NCBI RefSeq assembly: GCF_020423045.1
Contig: NZ_CP081943.1
Coordinates: forward strand, 2,976,001-3,040,000
Source: Pseudomonas sp. MM213
GTDB lineage: Bacteria > Pseudomonadota > Gammaproteobacteria > Pseudomonadales > Pseudomonadaceae
Length of the DNA stretch: 64,000 nucleotides
Reading direction: 5' to 3'
Shown piece by piece: positions 55,204 to 64,000 of the stretch. The notes under the pieces are model-generated. The model was not told where the DNA came from. It did not search any database and was given only the letters and a program-made list of their open reading frames with translations. Every line of letters starts with the position of its first letter. Position 1 is the first letter of the stretch. The position numbers and the translations under genes were made by a program.

Positions 55204-55773
55204 ATGCCATTGAATGCCTGTTATTTTCTGCTGATCGCCCTGCTCTGCCTGCCGCCCGTGGCACTTGCCTCAACCGTTCACCGCTGCGAGGCAGCAAACG
55301 GCCGCATCACCTTCACCACGCTGAGTTGTACGGCCGGAGAAAGCCTTTCGCTCCAGGAAGTGCGCACGTTTACCCCCGGCAGCACAGTGTCGCTGATGCC
55401 GGAAGCGGACTTTCGTGAAACATCACGTATGAATATCAAAAGGAGGGAGCCGACAGTCGTCGGCCAGGCAGAGGACAACTGTGGAAACCTGATCGATGCC
55501 AGGGAACGCAGGGAAGCAATCATCAATCAACGGATTGTCGCCGGCATGACCCGGCAAGACGTCGAAAGCGCCCTCGGCAAGCCAGACAAGATCAGCATTC
55601 GCAATTCGGCCACGAGCTACCGATACGACACCAAGCGAGGTCGTAGCGCACACGTCGAATTCGATGAGAGAGGTTGTACCAGAGGAAAAGCCAAATCCCA
55701 GACGGCAAAAAAGCCCGCGTTAAACGCGGGCTTTTTTGTTGTTTGGTGCACTCGACAGGATTCGAACCTGTGA
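55204..55773 (+). CDS. Secreted DUF4124/SmpA-like protein without a normal stop
   Basis: 189 aa from the ATG at 55204, after GGAGGACGTTTG. Signal peptide (PLNACYFLLIALLCLPPVALA), then a DUF4124-like start (HRCEAANGRITFTTLSC) and an SmpA/OmlA-like stretch (INQRIVAGMTRQDVESALGKPDKI). The natural end is probably after ERGCTRGKAKS, but no stop occurs. The frame passes through a terminator hairpin (55707-55738) and into the antisense of tRNA-Arg, ending CTRQDSNL at 55773. The last ~25 residues are therefore suspect. Confidence 0.75.
   Translation: MPLNACYFLLIALLCLPPVALASTVHRCEAANGRITFTTLSCTAGESLSLQEVRTFTPGSTVSLMPEADFRETSRMNIKRREPTVVGQAEDNCGNLIDARERREAIINQRIVAGMTRQDVESALGKPDKISIRNSATSYRYDTKRGRSAHVEFDERGCTRGKAKSQTAKKPALNAGFFVVWCTRQDSNL
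55707..55738. terminator. Terminator of the tRNA operon, inside the preceding ORF
   Basis: AAAAAAGCCCGCGTT / AACGCGGGCTTTTTT, bidirectional. It ends the minus-strand tRNA transcript and lies within the SmpA-like ORF on the plus strand. Confidence 0.9.
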
Positions 55774-55820
55774 CCGCTCGGTTCGTAGCCGAGTACTCTA
55801 TCCAGCTGAGCTACGAGTGC
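55744..55820 (-). tRNA. tRNA-Arg (anticodon ACG), copy 1
   Basis: 77 nt with encoded CCA. Acceptor GCACTCG / CGAGTGC, anticodon loop CTACGAA (ACG). Identical to the next copy. Confidence 0.97.
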
Positions 55821-55892
55821 AATTTGTGTTTTTAGACCAGATCACAACTGGTTGAAACAGAGTAGCTCACATCACTGCAAACAACTCTTAAA

Positions 55893-55969
55893 TGGTGCAC
55901 TCGACAGGATTCGAACCTGTGACCGCTCGGTTCGTAGCCGAGTACTCTATCCAGCTGAGCTACGAGTGC
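55893..55969 (-). tRNA. tRNA-Arg (anticodon ACG), copy 2
   Basis: 77 nt with encoded CCA, same sequence as copy 1, 72 bp away on the same strand. Confidence 0.97.
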
Positions 55970-56077
55970 ATTTGTTGCCGCGCATTATAGGCCGTCGAAT
56001 CTTTTTGTAAAGCGCTTTTTTCTAGTAATTTCAACAACTTACCGAAGAAGCCAGATTACAACGTACTACGCAAATAA

Positions 56078-56168
56078 TGGCGGAGAACGGGGGATTCGAA
56101 CCCCCGACACCCTTTTGAGGTGTACTCCCTTAGCAGGGGAGCGCCTTCGGCCACTCGGCCAGCTCTCC
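56078..56168 (-). tRNA. tRNA-Ser (anticodon GCT)
   Basis: 91 nt with encoded CCA. Acceptor GGAGAGC / GTTCTCC with a G-T pair, anticodon loop CTGCTAA (GCT), and the long variable arm of type II tRNAs (ACACCTCAAAAGGGTGT). Confidence 0.97.
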
Positions 56169-56230
56169 GCAACACGGGGCGTATATTAACCAGCTTCTTC
56201 CCCGTTTGCAAACATAAAAAACGATAAAAA

Positions 56231-56419
56231 TTAATGGCTTGGTTCTTCGTCCTTCTCTTTCTTTATACGCAGGTAAATTTCCTCACGGTGGACCGCAACC
56301 TCTTTCGGGGCGTTGACACCGATACGCACTTGATTTCCTTTAACGCCGAGCACGGTCACGGTGATTTCTCCATCACCAATAATCAGGCTTTCTGCGCACC
56401 GACGAGTCAGAATCAGCAT
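56231..56419 (-). CDS. rsmA: Carbon storage regulator CsrA / RsmA
   Basis: 62 aa from the ATG at 56419-56417 ([25 protein letters not shown]), with AGGAGAAAGG upstream. RNA-binding dimer that represses translation at GGA motifs and is sequestered by the Gac-controlled small RNAs. The conserved [12 protein letters not shown] segment is present. It lies between lysC and the tRNA-Ser/Arg genes, as in P. aeruginosa. No terminator is visible before the tRNAs, so they may share a transcript. Confidence 0.97.
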   Translation of the reverse strand: MLILTRRCAESLIIGDGEITVTVLGVKGNQVRIGVNAPKEVAVHREEIYLRIKKEKDEEPSH

Positions 56420-56559
56420 ACCTTTCTCCTCACGCATTTCATTTCAGGGACAACAGTCTGCAAAAAAAAGGCACTCGACCTACAACCTGAAAGATCGTAG
56501 CCCTACATGCCTGAGTATTGACCAGCGCGGGCAAAAGAACAGCTTCGAGCCGCACCATT

Positions 56560-56595
56560 CAAAAAAACAAAAGGGCGCGGTCAGACCGCGCCCTT
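56560..56595 (-). terminator. Terminator of lysC
   Basis: Minus strand AAGGGCGCGGTC / GACCGCGCCCTT followed by TTGTTTTTTT. Confidence 0.92.
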
Positions 56596-56606
56596 CGGCA
56601 AACGCA

Positions 56607-57848
56607 TCACTCGCCCGTTCGGGCCGGCGCGTCCAGTTCGAAAGCCGTGTGCAGGGCGCGCACAGCCAGTTCCAGGTACTTCTCTTCGATCACCACGGAA
56701 ACCTTGATTTCCGAAGTCGAGATCATCTGGATGTTGATGCTTTCTTTCGCCAGGGATTCGAACATGCGGCTGGCCACACCTGCGTGGGAGCGCATGCCGA
56801 CACCGACGATCGAGACCTTGGCGATCTTGATGTCGCCAACGACTTCACGGGCACCGATCTCGCGAGCGGTGTTTTCCAGCACGGTTTGCGCGGCCTGGAA
56901 GTCGTTGCGGTGTACGGTGAAGGTGAAGTCGGTGGTGTTATCGTGCGCAACGTTCTGCACGATCATGTCGACTTCGATGTTCGCGGCGCTGATCGGGCCG
57001 AGAATCTTGAATGCAACGCCCGGGGTGTCTGGCACGCCACGGATGGTCAGCTTGGCTTCATCGCGGTTGAAAGCGATGCCGGAAATGATCGGCTGTTCCA
57101 TGGTTTCCTCTTCATCAATAGTAATGAGGGTGCCCGGACCCTCCTTGAAGCTGTGCAGTACGCGCAGCGGAACGTTGTACTTGCCGGCGAATTCCACCGC
57201 ACGGATCTGCAACACCTTGGAACCGAGGCTGGCCATTTCCAGCATCTCTTCAAAGGTAATCTTGTCCAGGCGCTGGGCCACGGACACCACACGCGGGTCG
57301 GTGGTGTAGACGCCGTCGACGTCGGTGTAGATCTGGCATTCGTCAGCCTTCAAGGCTGCCGCCAGCGCCACGCCGGTGGTGTCGGAACCGCCACGACCGA
57401 GGGTGGTGATGTTGCCGTGCTCGTCGACGCCCTGGAAACCGGCGACAACCACCACACGACCTGCTTTCAGATCACCGCGAATCTTCTGGTCATCAATCTG
57501 CAAGATACGCGCTTTATTGTGCGCGCTATCCGTCAGAATCCGTACCTGGTTGCCGGTGTAGGACACCGCTGGCACGCCGCGCTTGATCAGCGCCATGGCC
57601 AACAGGGCAATCGTCACCTGCTCACCGGTGGAGACGATCACATCCAACTCACGCGGAACCGGTTGACCGTCGCCACTGATTTGCTTGGCCAGATCGATCA
57701 GACGGTTGGTTTCGCCGCTCATTGCAGACAGCACAACCACCAGGTCATCGCCGGCATCGCGGAATTTCTTAACCTTGTCGGCGACCTGCTCGATTCTCTC
57801 GACAGTGCCGACCGAGGTGCCTCCAAATTTCTGTACGATCAAAGCCAT
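56607..57848 (-). CDS. lysC: Aspartate kinase
   Basis: 413 aa from the ATG at 57848-57846 (MALIVQKFGGTSVGTVERI). It phosphorylates aspartate, the first step to lysine, threonine and methionine. The kinase domain has KFGGTSVG, VVVLSAMSGETN and LGRGGSDTTGVALAAAL; two ACT domains at the C-terminus (about 270-400; VPDTPGVAFKILGPIS, GVGMRSHAGVASRMFESL) give feedback control. It lies between alaS and rsmA. Confidence 0.97.
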   Translation of the reverse strand: MALIVQKFGGTSVGTVERIEQVADKVKKFRDAGDDLVVVLSAMSGETNRLIDLAKQISGDGQPVPRELDVIVSTGEQVTIALLAMALIKRGVPAVSYTGNQVRILTDSAHNKARILQIDDQKIRGDLKAGRVVVVAGFQGVDEHGNITTLGRGGSDTTGVALAAALKADECQIYTDVDGVYTTDPRVVSVAQRLDKITFEEMLEMASLGSKVLQIRAVEFAGKYNVPLRVLHSFKEGPGTLITIDEEETMEQPIISGIAFNRDEAKLTIRGVPDTPGVAFKILGPISAANIEVDMIVQNVAHDNTTDFTFTVHRNDFQAAQTVLENTAREIGAREVVGDIKIAKVSIVGVGMRSHAGVASRMFESLAKESINIQMISTSEIKVSVVIEEKYLELAVRALHTAFELDAPARTGE

Positions 57849-57939
57849 TTCAAAGCCGCCTCTGCCCATGAAGGGCGCCCAAATAATCACTCAAACAGCG
57901 TTCCGGCCCACCACTAGACTGTGGGCCGGACACACTGCC

Positions 57940-60558
57940 TTATAAACCCTGCTCTACAAATGGAACAGTCAGGGCCAATGCCGCATCCAGTGCGCCAGCG
58001 TCAGTACCACCGCCCTGCGCCATGTCTGGACGACCACCGCCCTTCCCGCCCACTGCCGCAGCGGCTTGCTTCATCAAATCACCGGCTTTGAGTTGGCCAG
58101 TCAGGTCTTTGGTTACGCCTGCAACCAGAACGACCTTTTCCTCATGGACACTGCCGAGCAGGATCACTGCGCGGCCGAGTTTGTTTTTCAGTTGATCGAC
58201 CAGCGCCAGCAGCGCCTTGCCGTCCTGACCGTCCAGACGCACGGCCAGTACTTTCACGCCTTTGACGTCCAGGGCGGAAGCCGACAGATCGTCGCCCGCC
58301 GCGCTGGCAGCCTTGGCCTGCAACTGCTCGAGTTGCTTCTCCAGCAGACGGTTGCGCTCCAGCACAGCCGACAGCTTGTCGATCAGGTTGTCGCGGCTGC
58401 CCTTGACCAGGTTGGCCGCTTCCTTGAGTTGTTCTTCGGCAGCGTTCAAGTATGCCAGCGCTGCAGCGCCGGTGACCGCTTCGATACGACGCACACCGGA
58501 AGCCACACCGCCTTCGCTGATGATTTTCAGCAGGCCGATGTCGCCGGTACGGTTGGCGTGGATCCCGCCGCACAGCTCGACGGAGAAATCGCCGCCCATG
58601 CTCAGTACGCGCACGTTGTCGCCATACTTCTCGCCAAACAGCGCCATGGCGCCTTTTTGCTTGGCGGTTTCGATATCGGTTTCTTCGGTTTCAACAGCCG
58701 TGTTCTTGCGAATCTCGGCGTTGACGATGTCTTCCAGCGCCTTCAGTTGCTCAGGCTTGATGGCTTCGAAGTGGCTGAAGTCAAAGCGCAGGCGCTGACT
58801 GTCGACCAGCGAACCTTTCTGCTGAACGTGATCGCCCAGCACCTGACGCAATGCCGCGTGCAGCAAGTGAGTGGCCGAGTGGTTCAGCGAAGTCGCGTGG
58901 CGCACGTCGGCTTCGACGTGGGTCTCGACCGGCGAACCGATAGTCAGGCTGCCCAATGCCTGCACACCGTGGTGCAGGAACGCGCCACCGGTCTTGGTGG
59001 TGTCGCGCACGTCGAAACGGCCGATGTTCGATTGCAGGTAACCGCAGTCGCCAACCTGACCGCCGGATTCAGCGTAGAACGGGGTCTGATCGAGAACGAT
59101 CACGCCCTCTTCGCCTTCACTCAAGACGTCGACGGACTTGCCTTCTTTATAGATAGCGACAATTTTCGCCGAACCACTGGTGGCCTTGTAGCCGGTGAAT
59201 TCGGTGGCCACGTCAACCTTGACCAGCGTGTTGTAGTCCAGACCGAACGAACTGGCGGAACGGGCACGGACGCGCTGGGCTTCCATTTCACGCTCGAAGC
59301 CGGCTTCGTCGACGGTCAGGTTGCGCTCGCGGGCGATGTCCGCGGTCAGGTCCATCGGGAAACCGTAGGTGTCGTAGAGTTTGAACACCACGTCGCCCGG
59401 CACCACGGTGCCTTTGAGTTCCAGCAGATCCTGCTCGAGAATTTTCAGGCCGTGCTCCAGGGTCTTGGAGAACTGCTCTTCTTCGGCCTTGAGCACGCGC
59501 TCGATGTTGGCTTGTTGCTTCTGCAGTTCCGGGAACGCCTCGCCCATCTCGGCAACCAGCGCCGCGACGATCTTGTAGAAGAAGCTGCCGGTCGCGCCCA
59601 GCTTGTTACCGTGACGGCACGCACGACGAATGATCCGGCGCAGCACGTAGCCACGACCTTCGTTGGACGGCAGCACGCCGTCGGCAATCAGGAAACCGCA
59701 CGAACGGATGTGATCGGACACAACCTTCAGCGAAGACTGATCGTCATTGGTGCAGCCAATGGCCTTGGCCGATGCGCTCAGCAGGTTCTTGAACAGGTCG
59801 ATTTCATAGTTGGAATGAACGTGCTGCATCACCGCACTGATCCGCTCCAGGCCCATGCCGGTGTCGACCGACGGTGCTGGCAGCGGATGCAACACGCCAT
59901 CGGCGGTGCGGTTGAACTGCATGAACACGTTGTTCCAGATCTCGATGTAACGGTCGCCGTCTTCTTCCGGCGAGCCCGGTGGGCCGCCCCAGATGTCGGC
60001 GCCGTGATCGTAGAAAATCTCGGTGCAAGGACCGCACGGGCCGGTATCGCCCATGGTCCAGAAGTTGTCGGAGGCGTAAGGCGCGCCCTTGTTGTCGCCG
60101 ATGCGGATCATGCGCTCGACTGGCACACCGATCTGCTGGGTCCAGATGTCATAGGCTTCGTCATCCGAGGCATAGACCGTTACCCAGAGTTTTTCCTTGG
60201 GCAGCTTCAGGACGCCGGTCAGGAAGGTCCAGGCGTAGGTGATTGCGTCGTGCTTGAAATAGTCACCGAAGCTGAAGTTACCCAGCATTTCGAAGAAGGT
60301 GTGGTGACGAGCGGTATAACCGACGTTTTCCAGGTCACTGTTCTTGCCACCGGCACGCACGCATTTCTGGCTGCTGGTCGCACGGGTGTACGCACGTTTT
60401 TCCTGGCCCAGGAAACAGTCCTTGAACTGGTTCATCCCCGCGTTAGTGAACAGCAGGGTTGGGTCGTTGCCCGGAATCAAAGAGCTGGAGGCTACACGAG
60501 TGTGGCCTTGCTCTTCGAAGAAGCGAAGGAAGGCTTCACGGATTTCTGCGCTTTTCAT
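57940..60558 (-). CDS. alaS: Alanyl-tRNA synthetase
   Basis: 872 aa from the ATG at 60558-60556 ([20 protein letters not shown]). Class II catalytic core with [22 protein letters not shown] and [19 protein letters not shown]. The editing domain has [11 protein letters not shown] and the [13 protein letters not shown] zinc/editing residues. The C-terminal oligomerisation domain ends in [22 protein letters not shown]. Upstream of lysC, as in P. aeruginosa. Confidence 0.97.
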   Translation of the reverse strand: MKSAEIREAFLRFFEEQGHTRVASSSLIPGNDPTLLFTNAGMNQFKDCFLGQEKRAYTRATSSQKCVRAGGKNSDLENVGYTARHHTFFEMLGNFSFGDYFKHDAITYAWTFLTGVLKLPKEKLWVTVYASDDEAYDIWTQQIGVPVERMIRIGDNKGAPYASDNFWTMGDTGPCGPCTEIFYDHGADIWGGPPGSPEEDGDRYIEIWNNVFMQFNRTADGVLHPLPAPSVDTGMGLERISAVMQHVHSNYEIDLFKNLLSASAKAIGCTNDDQSSLKVVSDHIRSCGFLIADGVLPSNEGRGYVLRRIIRRACRHGNKLGATGSFFYKIVAALVAEMGEAFPELQKQQANIERVLKAEEEQFSKTLEHGLKILEQDLLELKGTVVPGDVVFKLYDTYGFPMDLTADIARERNLTVDEAGFEREMEAQRVRARSASSFGLDYNTLVKVDVATEFTGYKATSGSAKIVAIYKEGKSVDVLSEGEEGVIVLDQTPFYAESGGQVGDCGYLQSNIGRFDVRDTTKTGGAFLHHGVQALGSLTIGSPVETHVEADVRHATSLNHSATHLLHAALRQVLGDHVQQKGSLVDSQRLRFDFSHFEAIKPEQLKALEDIVNAEIRKNTAVETEETDIETAKQKGAMALFGEKYGDNVRVLSMGGDFSVELCGGIHANRTGDIGLLKIISEGGVASGVRRIEAVTGAAALAYLNAAEEQLKEAANLVKGSRDNLIDKLSAVLERNRLLEKQLEQLQAKAASAAGDDLSASALDVKGVKVLAVRLDGQDGKALLALVDQLKNKLGRAVILLGSVHEEKVVLVAGVTKDLTGQLKAGDLMKQAAAAVGGKGGGRPDMAQGGGTDAGALDAALALTVPFVEQGL

Positions 60559-60704
60559 TAGGTTCTTCCACGGAGGCTGCGGCCAAAGGCCTGTGCGAAA
60601 CGTCAACAGACGAAGCGACGGCAAAGGGCCGCATTATATCGGCCCAGCGCGCGGGGTACAGCGTGTTTATACGATAGAAACGGTCAATTGGACGGCTAAC
60701 GCTG

Positions 60705-61709
60705 TCAGTTGCGCGAAAACTCGACGAATGTCGCGATGACTTGCTCGATTTGCGCGCGGCTCACGTCCATGTGCGTGACCATTCTAAGACGACCGGCGGC
60801 GCTGAGTTTGATCCCGCGCTCAGCGGCAAACGCCTTGATCGCCTCGGCCTTGTCGCCCATCTGCACATAAACCATGTTGGTTTGCACCGGTTCGACTTCG
60901 TAACCGGCTTTTCGCAGTCCGTCCGCGAGGAATTGCGCGTTGGCATGATCGTCCGCCAGACGCAGGACGTTGTTATCCAGTGCGTACAGCCCCGCCGCCG
61001 CCAGAATCCCGGCCTGACGCATGCCGCCGCCGACCATCTTGCGCAGACGGCGCGCCTTGCCGATCAACTCGACCGAGCCGCACAACACCGAACCGATCGG
61101 CGCGCCCAGCCCCTTGGACAGGCAGACTGACACCGAATCGAAATGCTGGGTGATTTCCCGGGCATCGACACCCAGTTTGACCGCCGCGTTGTACAGGCGA
61201 GCGCCGTCGAGGTGCAGTTGCAACCCGTGTTCGCGAGTGAAACTGCGCGCCCGGGCCAGATACTCCAGCGGCAGCACCTTGCCCTGCATGGTGTTTTCCA
61301 GCGCCAGCAAGCGGGTGCGGGCGAAATGGAAGTCGTCCGGTTTGATCGCGGCGGCCACCTGAGCCAGGTCCAGCGAGCCGTCGGCCTGCACTTCCAGCGG
61401 TTGCGGCTGGATCGAACCGAGCACCGCCGCGCCGCCACCTTCGTACTTATACGTGTGCGCCTGTTGGCCAACGATGTATTCGTCACCGCGCTCGCAGTGC
61501 GCCATCAGGCCCAGCAGGTTGCTCATGGTGCCGGTCGGCACGAACAGCGCCGCGGCAAAGCCCAGGCGTTTCGCCAACTCGGCTTCCAGACGATTGACCG
61601 TCGGATCTTCACCGTAGACGTCGTCACCGGTGGCCGCGTTGGCCATCGCGTCGAGCATCCCTGGAGTCGGCTGAGTGACGGTGTCGCTGCGAAGATCGAT
61701 AACGCTCAT
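60705..61709 (-). CDS. ltaE: Low-specificity L-threonine aldolase
   Basis: 334 aa PLP enzyme that splits L-threonine (and allo-threonine) into glycine and acetaldehyde. Motifs: [45 protein letters not shown] and [16 protein letters not shown] with the PLP lysine. A separate transcript from alaS (gap 147 bp). Confidence 0.95.
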   Translation of the reverse strand: MSVIDLRSDTVTQPTPGMLDAMANAATGDDVYGEDPTVNRLEAELAKRLGFAAALFVPTGTMSNLLGLMAHCERGDEYIVGQQAHTYKYEGGGAAVLGSIQPQPLEVQADGSLDLAQVAAAIKPDDFHFARTRLLALENTMQGKVLPLEYLARARSFTREHGLQLHLDGARLYNAAVKLGVDAREITQHFDSVSVCLSKGLGAPIGSVLCGSVELIGKARRLRKMVGGGMRQAGILAAAGLYALDNNVLRLADDHANAQFLADGLRKAGYEVEPVQTNMVYVQMGDKAEAIKAFAAERGIKLSAAGRLRMVTHMDVSRAQIEQVIATFVEFSRN

Positions 61710-61908
61710 GAATCTGGCCTCGGTAAGCAGGGGAAAATCCCTTTCGGAATGGAATTACTGCGGTCATGTCGACGAATAATCAACCCTTGGGCGAGGAAAA
61801 GACGCAGCAAGTGAGCGAAAAAGTCGATAGCAATCATCAGATAGCAGCAATGCACGGCTGAGAAATATGTGTTAAAAACGCTGCGCCGCCAGACAATCTG
61901 TCGGCAAA

Positions 61909-62076
61909 ACGTTCTCAGGGCGGGGTGCAACTCCCCACCGGCGGTAATTGCGCGCAATGCGCATAGCCCGCGAGCGCTTGGCGACAGGCACGGCTTCGGC
62001 GGTGTTTGACGGCAAGGTCAGCAGACCCGGTGTGATCCCGGGGCCGACGGTCATAGTCCGGATGAAGAGAGAACGG
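61909..62076 (+). ncRNA. FMN riboswitch (RFN element)
   Basis: Conserved RFN elements in order: GTTCTCAGGGCGGGGTGCAA near 61911, CTCCCCACCGGCGGTAA, AGCCCGCGAGCG, GGTCAGCAGACCCGGTGTGA and, at the end, GCCGACGGTCATAGTCCGGATGAAGAGAGAA. It lies 105 nt upstream of ribH2 and represses it when FMN is high. Confidence 0.95.
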
Positions 62077-62150
62077 GATTGGCACCAAAGGGCCGTCCGC
62101 AGGCATTCGTGCGAGCGTGCGTACCCTTAAATCCCATTCGATTCATATGC

Positions 62151-62173
62151 CCTGTTTTTTACATAAACAGGAG
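62151..62173 (+). promoter_or_regulatory. Hairpin masking the ribH2 ribosome binding site
   Basis: CCTGTTT (62151-62157) can pair with AAACAGG (62165-62171), which includes part of the AGGAG site before the ribH2 ATG. A possible translational expression platform for the riboswitch. Confidence 0.5.
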
Positions 62174-62180
62174 TCAGAAC

Positions 62181-62690
62181 ATGCAACCCACCGCAATCGA
62201 CAGCAAAAGCAAACACCATCAGGGCGAGCGCGTTGCGTTCATCCAGGCCTGCTGGCACAAGGAAATCGTCGATCAGAGCCGTAAGGGCTTCGTCGCAGAA
62301 ATGATTGCTCAGGGTTATCAGGAATCCGACATCGACTTCTTCGAAGTCGGCGGCGCCTTTGAAATGCCCCTGCACGCCAAGTTGCTGGCCAAGACCGGCC
62401 GTTATGCCGGTATTGTCGCGGCAGCCCTGGTTGTGGACGGCGGGATCTACCGTCACGAATTCGTCGCCCAGTCTGTGGTCAGCGGCCTGATGCAGGTTCA
62501 ATTGGAAACCGAAGTGCCGGTGTTCTCGGTGTCCCTGACCCCGCACCACTTCCATGCCGGCGAAGAGCATCAGAAGTTCTTCTTCGAGCATTTCGTGCAC
62601 AAAGGCCAGGAAGCGGCGAAGACGTGTGCGGATACGCTGAGCAAGATTCGGGCGTTGCGTCGTACTGAGCCACGCGCAGTAGCCGTCTAA
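62181..62690 (+). CDS. ribH2: 6,7-dimethyl-8-ribityllumazine synthase, RibH2 type
   Basis: 169 aa from the ATG at 62181. It condenses 5-amino-6-ribitylamino-uracil with dihydroxybutanone phosphate in riboflavin synthesis. VAFIQACWHKEIVDQSRKGF, VGGAFEMPLHAKLLAKTGRYAGIVAAALVVDGGIYRHEFVA and PVFSVSLTPHHFHAGEEHQKFFFEHF align with the Brucella RibH2 branch rather than the usual RibH. Monocistronic behind an FMN riboswitch. Confidence 0.92.
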   Translation: MQPTAIDSKSKHHQGERVAFIQACWHKEIVDQSRKGFVAEMIAQGYQESDIDFFEVGGAFEMPLHAKLLAKTGRYAGIVAAALVVDGGIYRHEFVAQSVVSGLMQVQLETEVPVFSVSLTPHHFHAGEEHQKFFFEHFVHKGQEAAKTCADTLSKIRALRRTEPRAVAV

Positions 62691-62701
62691 ACACCGCTCC
62701 C

Positions 62702-62796
62702 CCTGTAGGAGCGAGGCTTGCCCGCGAAAGCGATTTAACATTCAACATCATCGCTGAATCTGGAATCGCTTTCGCGGGCAAGCCTCGCTCCTACAG
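62702..62796. repeat. REP doublet
   Basis: CCTGTAGGAGCGAGGCTTGC and its complement, with outer arms AAAGCGATT / AATCGCTTT. Confidence 0.92.
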
Positions 62797-62811
62797 AGTC
62801 AGCGTCGTCAG

Positions 62812-63822
62812 TTAGGCCAGGTTTTCGTCGGTGGTCGGCACGATCAGGATGCCGGCGCGCAGGCCGTTCTTGACCTTGGGGTTCGGGAAGATAATCCGCG
62901 CGCCCTCTTCTTCGATGATCCAGCGCGTCTGGGCGATGTCTTCGGCCAACAGATAACCCACTTCCAGTTCCGAAAAATTCTCGATGTCCGCCGGCAGGTT
63001 CAAGCGGAAGCTATCGCTGTGCTTGATGATTTCCCGTGCCACGCTGAACAACTGCAACCCATTCAGCGCCTCTTCGGTCAGTTCCGGCTCGGTGCCTTCG
63101 ATGATCTGTTTAAGGCGGGTTTCCAGCAGGGAGACGTTGACCCCGTCGTTCTGTCCGAACGGCCGCGCCTTGCCCAACTCCAGGGTGAAAGACTCGGCAC
63201 CCAGCTTGTCGTAGGTGTAGGAACTGAAAACGATGGACGGCTTGTTTTGCAGCAGCACCGCTTCCATGCCGGCGGCGCGCAGGCGAGCCAGTTCCTGACG
63301 GGAATGCTGGCGATCTTCTTTCCACGGATACAACGCAAACTGCTCGATCTTCGAGCCTCGAATCGCCGTATGCAGGTCGTAATGCAGACGATCGCGATCC
63401 GGCAGGCTGAAGAAACTGGCGGCCAGCCGCTCCAGTTCACAGGCGCGCAGGGCTTCGGAGCCGCTGGTTTGTTCGTGACGGCCGTTGAACAGCCGATTGA
63501 CGTCCTGTTCGATGAAACGCTCGCCCTTGCGAATCGCTTCCGGGTTGCCGAACAGGAACAGAATACGTGCGCGCGGCTTCAAATCGCCGCGAGCGATGTC
63601 ATGCAACAGGCGATCGAGCAACTCGATCGGCGCTGTTTCGTTGCCATGGATCCCGGCTGACAGCAGCAGGTCCAGGCCATTGTCGCGAGCTTCAGGTGGC
63701 CGGACTTCCAGCGCACCTTCGCTCAACCAGCGCATGCGTACGCCTTCGACAGTCAGTTGAGTCTTCTCCGCCGGTTCGCGGCCGGCGAGGGTCAGTTCAA
63801 GCAGTTTGCCGAGGGCGAGCAT
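62812..63822 (-). CDS. astE: Succinylglutamate desuccinylase
   Basis: 336 aa zinc carboxypeptidase-like enzyme that releases glutamate and succinate, the last step of the AST arginine catabolic pathway. Zinc motif [11 protein letters not shown], then [21 protein letters not shown] and [18 protein letters not shown]; glutamate in [13 protein letters not shown]. The other ast genes should lie beyond the window end. Confidence 0.95.
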   Translation of the reverse strand: MLALGKLLELTLAGREPAEKTQLTVEGVRMRWLSEGALEVRPPEARDNGLDLLLSAGIHGNETAPIELLDRLLHDIARGDLKPRARILFLFGNPEAIRKGERFIEQDVNRLFNGRHEQTSGSEALRACELERLAASFFSLPDRDRLHYDLHTAIRGSKIEQFALYPWKEDRQHSRQELARLRAAGMEAVLLQNKPSIVFSSYTYDKLGAESFTLELGKARPFGQNDGVNVSLLETRLKQIIEGTEPELTEEALNGLQLFSVAREIIKHSDSFRLNLPADIENFSELEVGYLLAEDIAQTRWIIEEEGARIIFPNPKVKNGLRAGILIVPTTDENLA

Positions 63823-63834
63823 AGAGCGGTTTCC

Positions 63835-64000
63835 TTAGTGGTCGTGGGCGCAATCCGGGCCGTGCACGTGGTCTTCGTCGCCGACTTCAGCCGGTTCCAT
63901 TTCCAGTTGCAGACTTACCAGATTAGTCGCCAATGGGCGCAGCAGCAGGTTGGCGTATTCAGCGTCACCTTCTTCGACGTCCACGCCGATCAGCAATTGG
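63835..64000 (-). CDS. Conserved hypothetical protein, N-terminus outside window
   Basis: The last 54 codons of a gene upstream of astE, ending TAA at 63837-63835. The visible part reads QLLIGVDVEEGDAEYANLLL and ends in an acidic, histidine-rich tail (DEDHVHGPDCAHDH) that might bind metal. It lies 12 bp before astE, so co-transcribed. In P. aeruginosa a small unknown gene also precedes the astE homologue. Confidence 0.75.
   Translation of the reverse strand, partial: QLLIGVDVEEGDAEYANLLLRPLATNLVSLQLEMEPAEVGDEDHVHGPDCAHDH

Noticed and set aside
58066..60561. 831-aa open frame antisense to alaS
   Set aside because: Same cause; alaS on the other strand has every family motif.

Overview
The window is a piece of a Pseudomonas chromosome, most likely from the P. 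fluorescens group. The evidence is the gene content (gacS, rsmA/csrA, amrZ, phoPQ, a P. aeruginosa-like nrdA with two ATP-cones), the high GC with long antisense shadow frames, and many REP/REPIN palindromes of the 'GTAGGAGCGAGGCTTGCCCGCGAA' type between genes.

Layout. 1-9.3 kb: relA (cut by the window edge), rlmD, cysM, a two-component pair in the pirRS position, and the hybrid sensor gacS, then ldhA. 10.5-17.3 kb: small metabolic and housekeeping genes (zinc-ribbon protein, META lipoprotein, thioredoxin-like lipoprotein, arsC, wrbA, DUF2069, Tag-like glycosylase, ttcA, Yip1-family protein, sprT). 17.4-28.1 kb: CaiB-family CoA transferase, dctA with a sigma-54 promoter and paired upstream palindromes, an AraC-type regulator, phoPQ with a small periplasmic gene and a four-fold 11-bp operator array, a frameshifted dienelactone hydrolase, a phosphopantetheinyl transferase and an RstAB-like pair. 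28.1-31.7 kb: nrdA with a long leader carrying paired NrdR boxes and DnaA boxes. 32-40.8 kb: flagellar and chemotaxis block (flgE-D-C-B, cheR, cheV on minus; flgA, flgM, flgN, PilZ/flgZ on plus), with promoters that fit the known hierarchy: sigma-54 for flgA and flgBCDE, sigma-28 for flgMN. 40.8-50.5 kb: MFS transporter, gamma-glutamylpolyamine-type glutamine synthetase, a TPR response regulator with a short kinase, and a 1377-residue CheB-CheR-PAS-kinase-receiver hybrid. 50.5-56.4 kb: tRNA-Arg(CCT), a two-gene set of very small proteins under a sigma-54 promoter, orphan phnN, amrZ, mgtE, a SmpA-like secreted protein, tRNA-Arg(ACG) x2, tRNA-Ser(GCT) and rsmA. 56.6-64 kb: lysC, alaS, ltaE, an FMN riboswitch with ribH2, astE and a partial gene.

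How it fits together. GacS and RsmA are the top and bottom of the Gac/Rsm post-transcriptional switch and both lie here. AmrZ, the flagellar genes, PilZ and the chemotaxis genes concern motility and attachment. PhoPQ and MgtE concern magnesium.

The least explained structures are: (1) the two-small-protein cassette at 51.4-52.0 kb, with paired 11-bp palindromes 31 bp apart, a -24/-12 promoter and an AAnAAnAAn Hfq/Crc-type motif against the ribosome binding site; (2) the 1.3-kb gap between flgB and cheR, where two inverted ~255-bp repeats flank a REPIN cluster that includes a 127-bp tandem duplication; (3) genes altered at their ends: a kinase C-terminus encoded by REP sequence, a secreted-protein gene that runs through a terminator into a tRNA, and a one-base frameshift in a hydrolase.
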